Source: CAMDPA01 sp964574325
GTDB taxonomy: Bacteria > Pseudomonadota > Alphaproteobacteria > Rhizobiales > Hyphomicrobiaceae
Length of the DNA stretch: 64,000 nucleotides
Assembly (NCBI GenBank): GCA_964574325.1
Contig: CAZNMY010000019.1
Coordinates: forward strand, 7,301 to 71,300
Direction of reading: 5' to 3'
Made by a program: the position numbers and the translations under genes. Shown in pieces: positions 26,445 through 34,502 of the stretch. The notes under the pieces were generated by a model. The model saw only the letters and a list, made by a program, of their open reading frames with translations. It made no database searches and was not told the origin of the DNA. Positions within the stretch are counted from its first letter, which is position 1, and the number at the start of each line of letters is the position of its first letter.

Positions 26445-26915
26445 TCACAACCCCAGCGCCGTCAGCCCCGGATATTCCACCGGCCGAATGCCGGGCTGCC
26501 AGAGGAACTTGCGCTCCGACATCTTGATCGGCACGTCGTTGATGCTGGCCTCACGGCGTTGCATCAGGCCATGATCGTCGAACTCCCACTGCTCGTTGCC
26601 GTAGGCGCGGAACCAGTTGCAGTTGTCGTCGCGATACTCGTAGGCAAAGCGCACCGCGATACGATTTCCCGTGTACGCCCACACTTCCTTTATCAGACGG
26701 TAGTCGAGTTCCCTCGCCCACTTCCGCGTCAGGAACTCGACGATGGCATTGCGGCCGGAAAAGAATTCAGAGCGGTTCCGCCAGCGGCTGTCTTCCGTAT
26801 AGGCCAGCGAAACCCTCAGCGGGTCTCGCGTATTCCATGCATCCTCCGCCATCCGCGCTTTCTGCGAGGCCGTCACGGCAGTGAACGGCGGCAAAGGAGG
26901 TCGTTCGGTAGGCAT
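26445..26915 (-). CDS. DUF1348 / SnoaL-like protein
   Basis: The 156-residue protein belongs to DUF1348, with an NTF2/SnoaL-like cone fold. Family features are the sequence AEDAWNTRDPLRVSLAYTEDSRWRNRSEFFSGRNAIVEFLTRKW and YRLIKEVWAYTGNRIAVRFAYEYRD. The end contains NGLM-like HGLMQRREASINDVPI. Proteins of this type may bind a small hydrophobic ligand; no catalytic role is established. The ATG at 26,915 has GAGAGGTG upstream; the earlier in-frame start would add an unrelated leader. It is convergent with the monooxygenase gene. Confidence 0.9.
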   Translation of the reverse strand: MPTERPPLPPFTAVTASQKARMAEDAWNTRDPLRVSLAYTEDSRWRNRSEFFSGRNAIVEFLTRKWARELDYRLIKEVWAYTGNRIAVRFAYEYRDDNCNWFRAYGNEQWEFDDHGLMQRREASINDVPIKMSERKFLWQPGIRPVEYPGLTALGL

Positions 26916-27030
26916 GACACCTCTCTTGGTGCCGGACCTGTCGGTACCGCCACCATCCCCGCACGTTGAACGCACGCGTCGGCTCAATGATCGTCGAAAG
27001 GTTGGCGCTTTCTCGGTACGCCCCCGCCGC

Positions 27031-27519
27031 TCAGCTTTCCTTGAAGCCGTACTCGGGGATTCCCTGCTCGTTGCCGTAGTACTTGAACGGCAGGAACTTG
27101 CCCGACAGCGTCATCCGCACACGGTCGCCCTTCGGGTTCGGCTCGCGTTCGAACTCGATGTTGAAGTCGATCGCCGACATGATGCCGTCGCCGAACTCTT
27201 CCTCGATCAGCGCCTTCCACGCGGGACCGTTGACCATCACCATTTCATAGAAGCGATAGATCAGCGGATCGGTCGGCGGCATCGGCGTGCCTGTCCCACG
27301 ATAGGGGACTTCGTTCAACATCCGCTCTTCGCTCTGCGACAAGCCGAACAACTCGGCGGCCTTGCGGGCGAGCGGCTTGACGAGCTTCATCTGCCCGAGC
27401 AGCGCGCCGATCACCAGCACCGGCGACATGCCACCGATTTCGTCGGTGATGTGCTTCCAGGTCCAGCCGCGGTCGCGCTTGATGTCGAGGATCTTCTCCG
27501 TCAGGTCTTCGCGCTTCAT
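27031..27519 (-). CDS. cynS: Cyanate hydratase (cyanase)
   Basis: Cyanase converts cyanate and bicarbonate to ammonia and CO2. The 162-residue product has the N-terminal lambda-repressor-like helical part (LTEKILDIKRDRGWTWKHITDEIGGMSPVLVIGALLGQ) and the catalytic C-terminal part. There PLIYRFYEMVMVNGPAWKALIEEEFGDGIMSAIDF holds the Arg, Glu and Ser expected in the decamer active site, with KYYGNEQGIPEYGF near the end. The frame is open far upstream, but MKREDLTE is the natural N-terminus at 27,519. It is the last gene of a cyanate operon, eight bases after cynD's stop codon. Confidence 0.96.
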   Translation of the reverse strand: MKREDLTEKILDIKRDRGWTWKHITDEIGGMSPVLVIGALLGQMKLVKPLARKAAELFGLSQSEERMLNEVPYRGTGTPMPPTDPLIYRFYEMVMVNGPAWKALIEEEFGDGIMSAIDFNIEFEREPNPKGDRVRMTLSGKFLPFKYYGNEQGIPEYGFKES

Positions 27520-27526
27520 CTTGGGT

Positions 27527-28615
27527 CTATCTCCACTTGGGTTTGATGGGTTCGAGCGGACGGTTCCGCGCCGGAGGATTGGCGGCAGCGATCGATCGGA
27601 TGCCGCTCGCCTGTCCGGCGCTTTCGATGCGGCGGCCCGCAAAACGGACTTGCCCCCCGGCGTTTTGAGTGGACGCGGCGCGTAGCGGCGCACCCACGGC
27701 GCGATCCGCTTGGGCCGATTCTTCGGTAACGGTTTCCACCGCATGGATCGTAGCTCTGGCTGTTGGACGGACGACGGGCGGGTTCTTCGGATCGTATGGC
27801 GCACTTCCCGGCGCCTGGGCTCCCCCCGCCATCTCGCGCGAACGCGTGACGAGGAAATCGATCAGGTGATTGCGCAACGGATAGTAATTGGCGAGCTTGT
27901 GCATGTTGGTTCGCGTCCGCTCGCGCGGCAGCGTGTTCTCGACGATCTCCGCGATGCGCGCCTTCGGCCCGTTGGTCATCAGCAGGATCTTGTCGGCGAG
28001 CAGCATCGCCTCGTCGATGTCGTGCGTGATCATGAACGTGGTCTGCTTCGTCCGGCCGTGGATCGAAAGCACTTCGTCCTGCAGGCTGCCGCGCGTCAGC
28101 GCATCGAGCGCACTGAACGGCTCGTCCATCAGCAGCACCTTCGGCTCGATCGACAGCGCACGCGCGATCCCGACGCGCTGGCGCATGCCGCCGGACAACT
28201 GCGCCGGCTTCTTGTGCATCGCTTCCTTCAGATGCACGAGATCGAGATACTTCTCAGCATGCTCGCGCACTTCCACTTTCGACCAGTCCCGCCGCCGGGA
28301 CGAAACCGCGAGCTCGATGTTCGACAGCGCGCTCATCCAAGGCATCAGCGCATGGCCCTGGAAGATCACGGCACGGTCGAGGCTCGGCCCCAGGATGTGT
28401 TGGCCGTTGACGATGATGTGCCCCTCGCTCGGCTCGTCGAGGCCAGCGAGAATATTGAGGATCGTCGACTTGCCGCAGCCGGAATGGCCGATCATGCAGA
28501 CGAACTCGCCTTCCGGAACGTCGAACCAGACGTCCTCGAAGACAGTCAGTGCCCCCTTGCCCTGCGGCTCGGGAAAGCGCCGCGCAAGACCTTGGACTGA
28601 AATGAAACCTGGCAT
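27527..28615 (-). CDS. cynD: Cyanate/nitrate-type ABC transporter ATP-binding protein
   Basis: The 362-residue subunit powers uptake with the permease and binding protein next to it. It has Walker A GHSGCGKST, signature LSGGMRQRVGIARAL, Walker B VLLMDEPFSALD and the switch His in THDIDEA. Residues 1-260 match the NrtD/CynD/TauB type. The C-terminal ~100 residues (from PGSAPYDPKNPP) are an unusual Pro/Ala/Arg-rich tail with no domain; in the family the protein normally ends near 265. The frame has no break, so the tail may be translated but looks unstructured. GAGG precedes the ATG; a large palindrome lies just upstream. Confidence 0.92.
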   Translation of the reverse strand: MPGFISVQGLARRFPEPQGKGALTVFEDVWFDVPEGEFVCMIGHSGCGKSTILNILAGLDEPSEGHIIVNGQHILGPSLDRAVIFQGHALMPWMSALSNIELAVSSRRRDWSKVEVREHAEKYLDLVHLKEAMHKKPAQLSGGMRQRVGIARALSIEPKVLLMDEPFSALDALTRGSLQDEVLSIHGRTKQTTFMITHDIDEAMLLADKILLMTNGPKARIAEIVENTLPRERTRTNMHKLANYYPLRNHLIDFLVTRSREMAGGAQAPGSAPYDPKNPPVVRPTARATIHAVETVTEESAQADRAVGAPLRAASTQNAGGQVRFAGRRIESAGQASGIRSIAAANPPARNRPLEPIKPKWR

Positions 28616-28624
28616 TTTCTACCT

Positions 28625-28721
28625 CGTAGGTTGGGTCAAGGTCGGCACTGCCGGCCGCGACCCAACAATTTTCAGATGCGCCATGGATTGTTGGGTCGCG
28701 CTTCGCTTGACCCAACCTACG
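28625..28721. repeat. Nested palindromic repeat, copy 2, inside the cyn operon
   Basis: Perfect 16-bp outer arms (28,625-28,640 and 28,706-28,721; core TAGGTTGGGTCAAG) enclose perfect 14-bp inner arms (28,656-28,669 and 28,687-28,700; core GCGACCCAACA). The 97-bp element sits between cynB and cynD, ten bases before the cynD start codon, so it would be transcribed with the operon. Its architecture matches copy 1 at 11,605-11,698. Confidence 0.88.
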
Positions 28722-28732
28722 ACTACGGCCCG

Positions 28733-29572
28733 TCAATCCGCGTAAGAAACCATCTGCTGCAGCTTCGCCATCGACAGATCGAGGATCATGCCGACGACGC
28801 CGATCAACAGGATCGCGTTGATCACGTTGGTGATCGACAGGTTGTTCCACTCGTTCCACACGAAGTAGCCGATGCCCGTACCACCGACGAGCATCTCGGC
28901 CGCCACGATGACGAGCCACGCGATGCCGATCGAGATCCGCATGCCCGTGAAGATCGTCGGCGCTGCAGCCGGCAGGATCACACGCAATGCCGTGCGCATG
29001 TTGCCGAGCTCCAAGGTCTTCGCCACGTTGAGCCAGTCCTTCCGCACGGTAGCGACACCGAATGCGGTGTTGATCAGCATCGGCCACAACGAGCAGATGA
29101 AGATCACGAAGATCGCGGAAAGCCCGGAATCCTTGATCGTGTAGAGCGCCAGCGGCATCCACGCGAGCGGCGAAATCGGCTTCAGCACCTGGATGAACGG
29201 ATCGAGCGCTTTACTCATCAGAGGCGACATGCCGATGAGGAACCCGACCGGCACCGCGACGATCACGGCGAGCAGATATCCCAGCAGAACCCGGCCGACC
29301 GAATAGGCGAGCTGGATGCCGACGCCCTTGTCGTTCGGCCCTTTGTCGTAGAACGGATTCGTGATGTGTCCCCACAGCGAAGCACCGACATCGAGCGGCC
29401 CGGGCAACGCCGACTTGCCCTGGCTCGCCGTCGCGCCGACCAGCTTTGCGTATTCGGGATCCATAGTCTGAACCGGCGCACCGGTGCGAACCGCCAGGTG
29501 CCACGCCATCAGGAACAACCCGAGGAACGTCATGGACAGCAGCGCTGCCCTCATCCCGAGAGAAACCCGCAT
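28733..29572 (-). CDS. cynB: Cyanate/nitrate-type ABC transporter permease
   Basis: The 279-residue protein is an inner-membrane permease of the nitrate/sulfonate/taurine group with about six hydrophobic helices. The BPD_transp_1 region holds the EAA-like loop NVAKTLELGNMRTALRVILPAAAPTIFTGMRISIGIAWLVIVAAEML. The N-terminus (LSMTFLGLFLMAWHLAV) is the first membrane helix. It starts five bases after cynA's stop codon, with GAGGGG overlapping the end of cynA, so the two are translated together. It is separated from cynD by the palindromic repeat. Confidence 0.94.
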   Translation of the reverse strand: MRVSLGMRAALLSMTFLGLFLMAWHLAVRTGAPVQTMDPEYAKLVGATASQGKSALPGPLDVGASLWGHITNPFYDKGPNDKGVGIQLAYSVGRVLLGYLLAVIVAVPVGFLIGMSPLMSKALDPFIQVLKPISPLAWMPLALYTIKDSGLSAIFVIFICSLWPMLINTAFGVATVRKDWLNVAKTLELGNMRTALRVILPAAAPTIFTGMRISIGIAWLVIVAAEMLVGGTGIGYFVWNEWNNLSITNVINAILLIGVVGMILDLSMAKLQQMVSYAD

Positions 29573-29577
29573 GACAA

Positions 29578-30927
29578 TCAGCCCCTCTTGATCGCGAAGC
29601 TGGCGACGTAGGCTTCCGGCTTTTCCGGATCGAAAGGCTTGCCCATCACCGAGAAAGTCTTGGTGGTCGATGCCGGCGGCGTGAGCCCCGCCTCCTTCAT
29701 CAGCTTGGCCGCGTCGGTCGCCAGATAGACCTGTCGCGCGACGGCCTTGTAGTCGACGTCTCCCTTGATCTGTCCCCAGCGCTTCATCTGCGACAGAATC
29801 CAGATGGCGAAACTTTCATAGGGGAACGGATCGAAGTCGATACGGTCCGGGACCGTTCTGACATTGCCCAGTCCATCCGCGAACGTGCCCGTGAGCACCT
29901 GCTCCACCACCGTGACCGGCTGGTTCAGGTAGTTCGCAGGCGCGATCGCCGCGGCGATCTGCTTGCGGTTCTCCGCCTTCGAGGCGAACGCCGTTGCGCT
30001 GATGATCGCCCGCAGCAGCGCAGCATAGCTGTTCGGCATACCCATGACGAATTCGCGCGACGCCGCGAACGCGCAGCAGGGATGGCGGTCCCAGATTTCC
30101 TTCGAGAGGATGTGGATGAAGCCCACGCCGTCGAACACCGCGCGTTGGTTCACAGGATCGGGCGCCAGGAACCCGTCGATGTTGTCGGCGCGCAGATTGG
30201 CGACCATCTCGGGCGGCGGCACCGACCGGATCTGGATGTCCTTGTCGGGATCGATACCGTGCTCGGCGACGTAGTAGCGAAGCAGATAGTTGTGCATCGA
30301 ATAGTCGAATGGCACCGCGAATTTCATGCCCTTCCAGGTTTTCGGATCACGCCTGTCCTTGTGCTTCATGCTGAGCGTGATCGCCTGGCCGTTGATGTTC
30401 TCCACCGCCGGCATCGTGTAGGGGATGGGGTTGGAGCCGGTCCCCAGCGTGATCGCCAGCGGCATCGGCGACAGCATGTGCGCGGCGTCGTATTCCTTGT
30501 TGATCGTCTTGTCGCGAACGACGGCCCAGCCCGCAGTCTTGATGACCTCTACGTCGAGGCCCTGCTTCTTGTAGAAGCCCATCGGGTGCGCCATGATGAT
30601 CGGCGTCGCGCAGGTGATCGGAATGAACCCGACCTTCAGCGCTGACTTTTCCGGCTTCGCGCCCTGCGCCAGAACCTCGGTCGCGGTGCCGATCGGAAAC
30701 AGCGAGGAAATCGCCGCCGCGAGTGTCGATGCACCCACCGCCTTCACGATCGCGCGGCGCGAGGCAGCATCGGGAAACAGCGCGCGCAGCACCGTCTCCT
30801 CGACCGCGGGCAGAAGGTCGGCTTCGGTCCCCGTAAGTGCCGCGCGATGCTCGCCCTCACTGGCGTGATGGCCGCAACTGCACCGGCCCGAGGCTACCCG
30901 AACCGGATTGATCGACGCGTCGCTCAT
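29578..30927 (-). CDS. cynA: Cyanate/nitrate-type ABC transporter substrate-binding protein
   Basis: The 449-residue protein is a CynA/NrtA-type receptor. A cysteine/histidine cluster, CSCGHHASEGEH, lies near residue 15, and a twin-arginine signal-like motif, SRRAIVKAVGASTLAAA, near residue 60, so export by Tat is likely. The receptor core contains KVGFIPITCATPIIMAHPMGFYKKQGLDVEVIKTAGW and WDRHPCCAFAASREFV. GAGGGGG precedes the ATG at 30,927; an ORF extension upstream is not native. With cynB, cynD and cynS it forms one operon, which makes cyanate the probable ligand. Confidence 0.92.
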   Translation of the reverse strand: MSDASINPVRVASGRCSCGHHASEGEHRAALTGTEADLLPAVEETVLRALFPDAASRRAIVKAVGASTLAAAISSLFPIGTATEVLAQGAKPEKSALKVGFIPITCATPIIMAHPMGFYKKQGLDVEVIKTAGWAVVRDKTINKEYDAAHMLSPMPLAITLGTGSNPIPYTMPAVENINGQAITLSMKHKDRRDPKTWKGMKFAVPFDYSMHNYLLRYYVAEHGIDPDKDIQIRSVPPPEMVANLRADNIDGFLAPDPVNQRAVFDGVGFIHILSKEIWDRHPCCAFAASREFVMGMPNSYAALLRAIISATAFASKAENRKQIAAAIAPANYLNQPVTVVEQVLTGTFADGLGNVRTVPDRIDFDPFPYESFAIWILSQMKRWGQIKGDVDYKAVARQVYLATDAAKLMKEAGLTPPASTTKTFSVMGKPFDPEKPEAYVASFAIKRG

Positions 30928-31365
30928 GAAATCCCCCTCGGTGACCGGCAATGCCGCCAAGGCATTACCGAACGTTGACTGGTTGCAGAGGGAGCAACCC
31001 GCGTGCCACATGCGAGACGACAAAAATAATCATTGAGTATCAGATACGTAGAGGACAATCGACCAACCATTGGGCAGCCATGACATAGGCCACCCTGCAC
31101 AACCTTTGATCGATTGGATGAAGTTTGAGCAGACAGATCAATGGATGAAGTTTTGTGCACACCCCGCTGCCGCCAACTTCATCAGGCGCACATCGAACGA
31201 CCATCCAATTGCTCGAGGCCGAGCCGGAAGGCATTGATCCAGACAGCGAGAAAGCGCGCCACGGCGGGCGATGCGCGGCATGACTCGAAAGCCGAACGGG
31301 ACCTGGAGGGTTCGTGGGGCTGAGCAAGCCGACGGACGGGAGGGGCCGGAGGAAATAGGAACGAA
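30928..31365. other. Intergenic region upstream of the cyn operon
   Basis: No gene can be supported between cynA and tRNA-Tyr. A short direct repeat of GGATGAAGTTT occurs twice (about 31,118 and 31,142), with an inverted partner AACTTCATC near 31,174. Short frames on both strands lack recognisable domains. The cyn promoter presumably lies in the part near 30,930-31,060, which is AT-richer. Confidence 0.5.
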
Positions 31366-31450
31366 TGGTGGAGAGGGCTGGATTCGAACCAGCGTAGGCG
31401 AAGCCAACGGATTTACAGTCCGTCCCCTTTAGCCACTCGGGCACCTCTCC
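31366..31450 (-). tRNA. tRNA-Tyr (GTA)
   Basis: The minus strand reads GGAGAGG at the 5' end pairing with CCTCTCC before an A discriminator and an encoded CCA (31,366-31,368). The anticodon loop is ACTGTAAAT, so GTA (Tyr). The long variable arm expected of tRNA-Tyr is present, and the T-loop is GGTTCGAATCC. It is 85 nt including CCA. It is a class II tRNA with G-less oddities absent; I see no mismatch in the acceptor stem. Confidence 0.96.
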
Positions 31451-31688
31451 ATCACAGGCATGGATCGCGGGAATAGATGTGCCTGCACGGCTCGGCACCG
31501 CACAAACGACAAGTCCCTGCCTTCGCCAGCAGGGACGTGCGAGTGCTGTTATCGTCCGCACGCCCGCCCTGTCAACGGGAAACCGCCGCCCCGAAACAAC
31601 TTGCCTGCGTCCTCGAACCCGGCCATGTCGTCAACGCACGCCGCCGACCTCGTCCAGCCCCTCGCCGTAGCCTCGAACGAGAGCCACC

Positions 31689-32600
31689 ATGCCGCTTGCC
31701 TACCATACCCTCGACGTGTTCACGACACACCGCCTGGCGGGCAATCCGCTGGCCGTTGTGCTGGAAGCCGACATCCTCGAAACCGCGCAGATGCAGGCCA
31801 TCGCCCGCGAGTTCAACCTGCCCGAGACCGTGTTCGTCCTGAAGCCGTTGAACCCCGCCCATTCCGCCCGCATCCGCATATTCACGCCGATGTCCGAAGT
31901 GCCCTTCGCCGGTCATCCGACCGTCGGCACCGCAGCCCTCCTCACTGAATTGCGCCTCGCGGGCCTGCCCGGCAATCATGACCAGCTCGTCACGCTCGAG
32001 CAGACCATCGGTCTCGTCCGGGTCGGCGTCCGCGTCCGCGAAGGCCTGCCGACCTACGCCGAGTTCGACGCCCCCAAGCTGCCGACGCCTGCCGGCGCCC
32101 TCGCCGCCGTCGAGCAGATCGGCGCAGCCCTCGGCCTGATGACCAGCGAGATCGGCTTCGCCAACCACAAGCCCTCGCGCTTCTCGGCCGGAACGAGCTT
32201 CGCGTTCATCCCGATCGCTTCCCGCGAGGCCATCGCCCGGGCCGAGGTCCGCCGCCCCGCCTGGGATGTCGCGTTCGGCGCACAGGGCCTCGTCGGCGCC
32301 TACCTCTACACGCGCGAGACGATCTACAATGCCGCCAGCTTCCACGCCCGCATGTTCGCGCCCGAGGTCGGCATCCCCGAGGACCCCGCGACGGGCTCTG
32401 CCGCCGTGATGTTCGCCGGCGTCATTCTCACCTACGACACCCCGCCCGACGGCACCCACAAGCGGATCATCGAGCAGGGCTACGAAATGGGCCGCCCGAG
32501 CGAGGTCTCGGTGTCGCTCGAAATCAAGCAGGGCAAACTCCACAACGTCCGCATCGGCGGCTCCAGCGTCCGCGTCGCCGAGGGCAAGCTGTACGACTGA
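31689..32600 (+). CDS. PhzF family isomerase
   Basis: The 303-residue protein belongs to the PhzF/DAP epimerase-like superfamily, which catalyses proton-shift isomerisations. The family marks are present: the N-terminal half has TLDVFTTHRLAGNPLAVVLEA and the catalytic Glu in FNLPETVFV, and the other half has FAPEVGIPEDPATGSAAVMF. GAGAG precedes the ATG. It is not next to other phenazine genes, so a phenazine role is unlikely; most homologues are of unknown substrate. It is divergent from tRNA-Tyr and convergent with the ArsC-like gene. Confidence 0.93.
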   Translation: MPLAYHTLDVFTTHRLAGNPLAVVLEADILETAQMQAIAREFNLPETVFVLKPLNPAHSARIRIFTPMSEVPFAGHPTVGTAALLTELRLAGLPGNHDQLVTLEQTIGLVRVGVRVREGLPTYAEFDAPKLPTPAGALAAVEQIGAALGLMTSEIGFANHKPSRFSAGTSFAFIPIASREAIARAEVRRPAWDVAFGAQGLVGAYLYTRETIYNAASFHARMFAPEVGIPEDPATGSAAVMFAGVILTYDTPPDGTHKRIIEQGYEMGRPSEVSVSLEIKQGKLHNVRIGGSSVRVAEGKLYD

Positions 32601-32615
32601 GACTTCTCGCCCAGG

Positions 32616-32987
32616 TCACTTCCCCGCGAACGCCGCCGCATAGACATCCGGCTTGAAGCCCACCAGCGGTTTCTCCCCGCCTTCCACCACCGGGCGTTTT
32701 ATCATCGACGGCTGCGCGATCATCAGACCGATCGCCTTCTCCGCATCGAGCCCTTGCCTGGCCACGTCCGGCAGCTTCTTGAACGTCGTGCCCGCCCGGT
32801 TGAGCAGCACTTCCCAGCCCACCTGCCCCACCCATCGCTCCAGCGTCGCCCTGTCGATCCCCGCCGTCTTGTAGTCGTGAAACGCATAGGCGACGCCACG
32901 CTCGTCGAGCCAGGCCCGCGCCTTCTTCATCGTGTCGCACGCCTTGATGCCGTGCACGGTGATTGCAGCCCCCGAAGCGCTCGCCAT
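32616..32987 (-). CDS. ArsC/Spx family reductase-like protein
   Basis: The 123-residue product has the thioredoxin-like ArsC/Spx fold (YffB subgroup). The N-terminus VHGIKACDTMKKARAWLDERGVAYAFHDYK has one Cys, at position 17, and lacks the second Cys of true arsenate reductases. Other marks are LERWVGQVGWEVLLNRAGTTFKKL and QPSMIKRPVVEGG. YffB-like proteins may handle glutathione-mixed disulfides; arsenate reduction is not expected. GGGAAA is upstream of the ATG. Confidence 0.85.
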   Translation of the reverse strand: MASASGAAITVHGIKACDTMKKARAWLDERGVAYAFHDYKTAGIDRATLERWVGQVGWEVLLNRAGTTFKKLPDVARQGLDAEKAIGLMIAQPSMIKRPVVEGGEKPLVGFKPDVYAAAFAGK

Positions 32988-33047
32988 GAACGTATTTCCC
33001 GTCTCGTTCCGCTATCAGGCTCTCATCCCCCCGACCCACTCGGTGGT

Positions 33048-33076
33048 CAAGCCCGGGTGCAGGCACCCAGGTCTTG
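33048..33076. repeat. Hairpin-forming inverted repeat
   Basis: CAAGCCCGGGTGC (33,048-33,060) and GCACCCAGGTCTTG (33,063-33,076) pair with two mismatches across a two-base loop. It lies between the ArsC-like gene and the toxin-antitoxin pair. No U-run follows on either strand, so a terminator is uncertain. Confidence 0.45.
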
Positions 33077-33093
33077 ACGGCCGCCTTGCAACA

Positions 33094-33112
33094 GACTAGT
33101 TACCTGACTAGT
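33094..33112. promoter_or_regulatory. Probable antitoxin operator (GACTAGT repeat)
   Basis: GACTAGT occurs twice, at 33,094-33,100 and 33,106-33,112, one helical turn (12 bp) apart. Each contains the self-complementary ACTAGT. The pair ends 20 bp before the antitoxin start, the usual place for Phd/YefM autorepression. Confidence 0.65.
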
Positions 33113-33132
33113 CCTATAGAGGTTTAGAAACC

Positions 33133-33390
33133 ATGAAGCATTGGCCCGTGCAAGATGCCAAGGCACGGTTCAGCCAGCTCCTCGACGAATGCCTGAAGAA
33201 CGGTCCGCAGATCGTCACGAGGCGCGGCGCTGAAACCGCCGTTCTGGTCCCCATTGAAGAATGGCGCCGGCTGGAAGGCGCCGCGAAACCCAACCTCAAG
33301 GACCTGCTACTGGCCGAAGGATCACGTGGCGACCTCGGCCGTGCTCCACGTGGGCGCTTGAAGCGGCGCCAGCCGATTGCGATCGAGTGA
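33133..33390 (+). CDS. Phd/YefM-type antitoxin
   Basis: The 85-residue antitoxin has the Phd/YefM fold: MKHWPVQDAKARFSQLLDE at the N-terminus and PQIVTRRGAETAVLVPIEEWRRLEG, the DNA-binding dimer part. The basic tail (GRLKRRQP) wraps the toxin in the family. A GACTAGT double repeat lies just upstream and is a good autorepression site. Its stop codon overlaps the GTG start of the PIN-domain toxin, so antitoxin and toxin are translationally coupled in the standard order. Confidence 0.9.
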   Translation: MKHWPVQDAKARFSQLLDECLKNGPQIVTRRGAETAVLVPIEEWRRLEGAAKPNLKDLLLAEGSRGDLGRAPRGRLKRRQPIAIE

Positions 33391-33821
33391 TCCGACCTAT
33401 GTACTTGCTCGATACGAACGTCGTTTCCGAATTGCGCCGTCCGAAACCTCATGGCGCTGTCGTGGCGTGGATCAGGGCCGCCAATGCCACCGACCTCTAT
33501 ATTTCAGCGGTCACTGTCGGCGAGATCCAAGCTGGCATCGAACTCACGCGCCACCAAGCCCCCGCCAAGGCGGCCGAGATCGAGGCATGGCTGGAGCAGG
33601 TCATCGCGACCGGCAGCATCCTCTCGATGGACGGAGAAACATTCCGTCGTTGGGCGCGCCTGATGCATCATCGGTCCGACGATGCGATCGAAGATGCGAT
33701 GATCGCCGCCACTGCACTCGTCGGAAACTATGTCGTGGTGACGAGGAACGAGCGCGATTTCAGACCATTCGGAGTGCGAACACTGAATCCGTTCGAGGCG
33801 AAGACCGATCCGCCGACATGA
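33387..33821 (+). CDS. VapC-type PIN domain toxin
   Basis: The 144-residue toxin is a PIN-domain ribonuclease. The four acidic positions are visible: Asp in MYLLDTNVVSE, Glu in AVTVGEIQAGIEL, Asp pair in DDAIEDAMIAATAL, and the final Asp in VVTRNERDFRPFGV. The GTG at 33,387 gives a GTGA overlap with the antitoxin stop; the ATG at 33,399, the start of the conserved MYLLDTN, is an equally plausible start. The product and the upstream antitoxin form a complete type II module. Confidence 0.9.
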   Translation: MIRPMYLLDTNVVSELRRPKPHGAVVAWIRAANATDLYISAVTVGEIQAGIELTRHQAPAKAAEIEAWLEQVIATGSILSMDGETFRRWARLMHHRSDDAIEDAMIAATALVGNYVVVTRNERDFRPFGVRTLNPFEAKTDPPT

Positions 33822-33844
33822 TCCCCCTTCCCCCTGGCTTGCCC

Positions 33845-34087
33845 CTAACTCCCATCCGACACTTCCTCGAGCCGCTCGATGGCTTCCTCGACGACATCCA
33901 GCGAAACCGGATCGACGCCTATCGACGGTGCAACCCGCACGTTCGTGACGTTCTCGATGAAATGCCAGCCGTCTTTCGCACTCGTCCCGCTGCCCACACG
34001 ATGCGGCACGATCCGATACCCGTTCTCGCCCAGCCGATTGGCCCGTCGCCGCAGACGGCGCACGCGTGCGTGTTCAGTGTTGTTCAT
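33845..34087 (-). CDS. Small protein coupled to a decayed PIN toxin
   Basis: This 80-residue product begins MNNTEHARVRRLRRRANRLG and continues with GYRIVPHRVG and PVSLDVVEEAIERLEE. No domain is recognised with confidence; the basic N-terminus and acidic C-terminal helix are antitoxin-like. Its ATG overlaps the stop codon of the PIN remnant by ATGA, so they were one transcript. If it is an antitoxin, the toxin-first order is reversed relative to the intact pair next door. It is convergent with that pair. Confidence 0.5.
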   Translation of the reverse strand: MNNTEHARVRRLRRRANRLGENGYRIVPHRVGSGTSAKDGWHFIENVTNVRVAPSIGVDPVSLDVVEEAIERLEEVSDGS

Positions 34088-34278
34088 GGCAGCAGCCAGG
34101 GAGTGAGAAGCGGTACGCACATCGGCTCGAAGTCCCCGGTATTTCGTGTCACGACGATCAGATCATCCACTGGCGCAGTCGCAGCGATCAGCTCTTCGAC
34201 CCCGGGCCGAGGATAAGGCCACGCTACGCACGAGCGCGAGCGCGCACACAGGCGCGCTATGCCAGCGACGATCGGCAC
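34084..34278 (-). pseudogene. Truncated PIN-domain (VapC-like) toxin remnant
   Basis: The last ~40 residues match the C-terminus of VapC-type toxins: GVEELIAATAPVDDLIVVTRNTGDFEPMCVPLLTPW, with the last Asp of the PIN site. The N-terminal catalytic half with LDTN is missing, and the upstream residues (RLCARSRSCVAW) are degenerate. Too short to be active. The stop codon overlaps the start of the small gene 33,845-34,087. Confidence 0.7.
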
Positions 34279-34330
34279 CCCTTTACCTCACAGCACACAG
34301 TGCCCGTCAAGAAAATGTGGACCGTTTTCA

Positions 34331-34371
34331 CATCAGCTAGACCGTAATATACAAGTGGATACGACAGCTAC
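34331..34371. promoter_or_regulatory. Possible molybdate (Mo-box-like) site
   Basis: Around 34,341-34,362 the sequence CCGTAATATAC-AAGT-GGATACG forms an imperfect inverted repeat resembling the CGxTATATA...TATAxCG type of ModE target. It lies about 140 bp upstream of the ModE-like gene. Spacing and matches are poor, so this is only a suggestion. Confidence 0.25.
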
Positions 34372-34502
34372 GATACGACCGTCTCCAGCTCGTCAATTCG
34401 ATCGGCTCGCACGGAGCAGACGCCCCCTGTGACGCTTCGCTCGAGAGGCTGCCCGAACCGTCATCGATCGAAACATGGCCCACAATCTCGGGAACACTCT
34501 CC

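Noticed and set aside
31141..31323. Small genes in the stretch left of tRNA-Tyr
   Set aside because: Frames on both strands overlap, lack ribosome sites, and give no recognisable protein.
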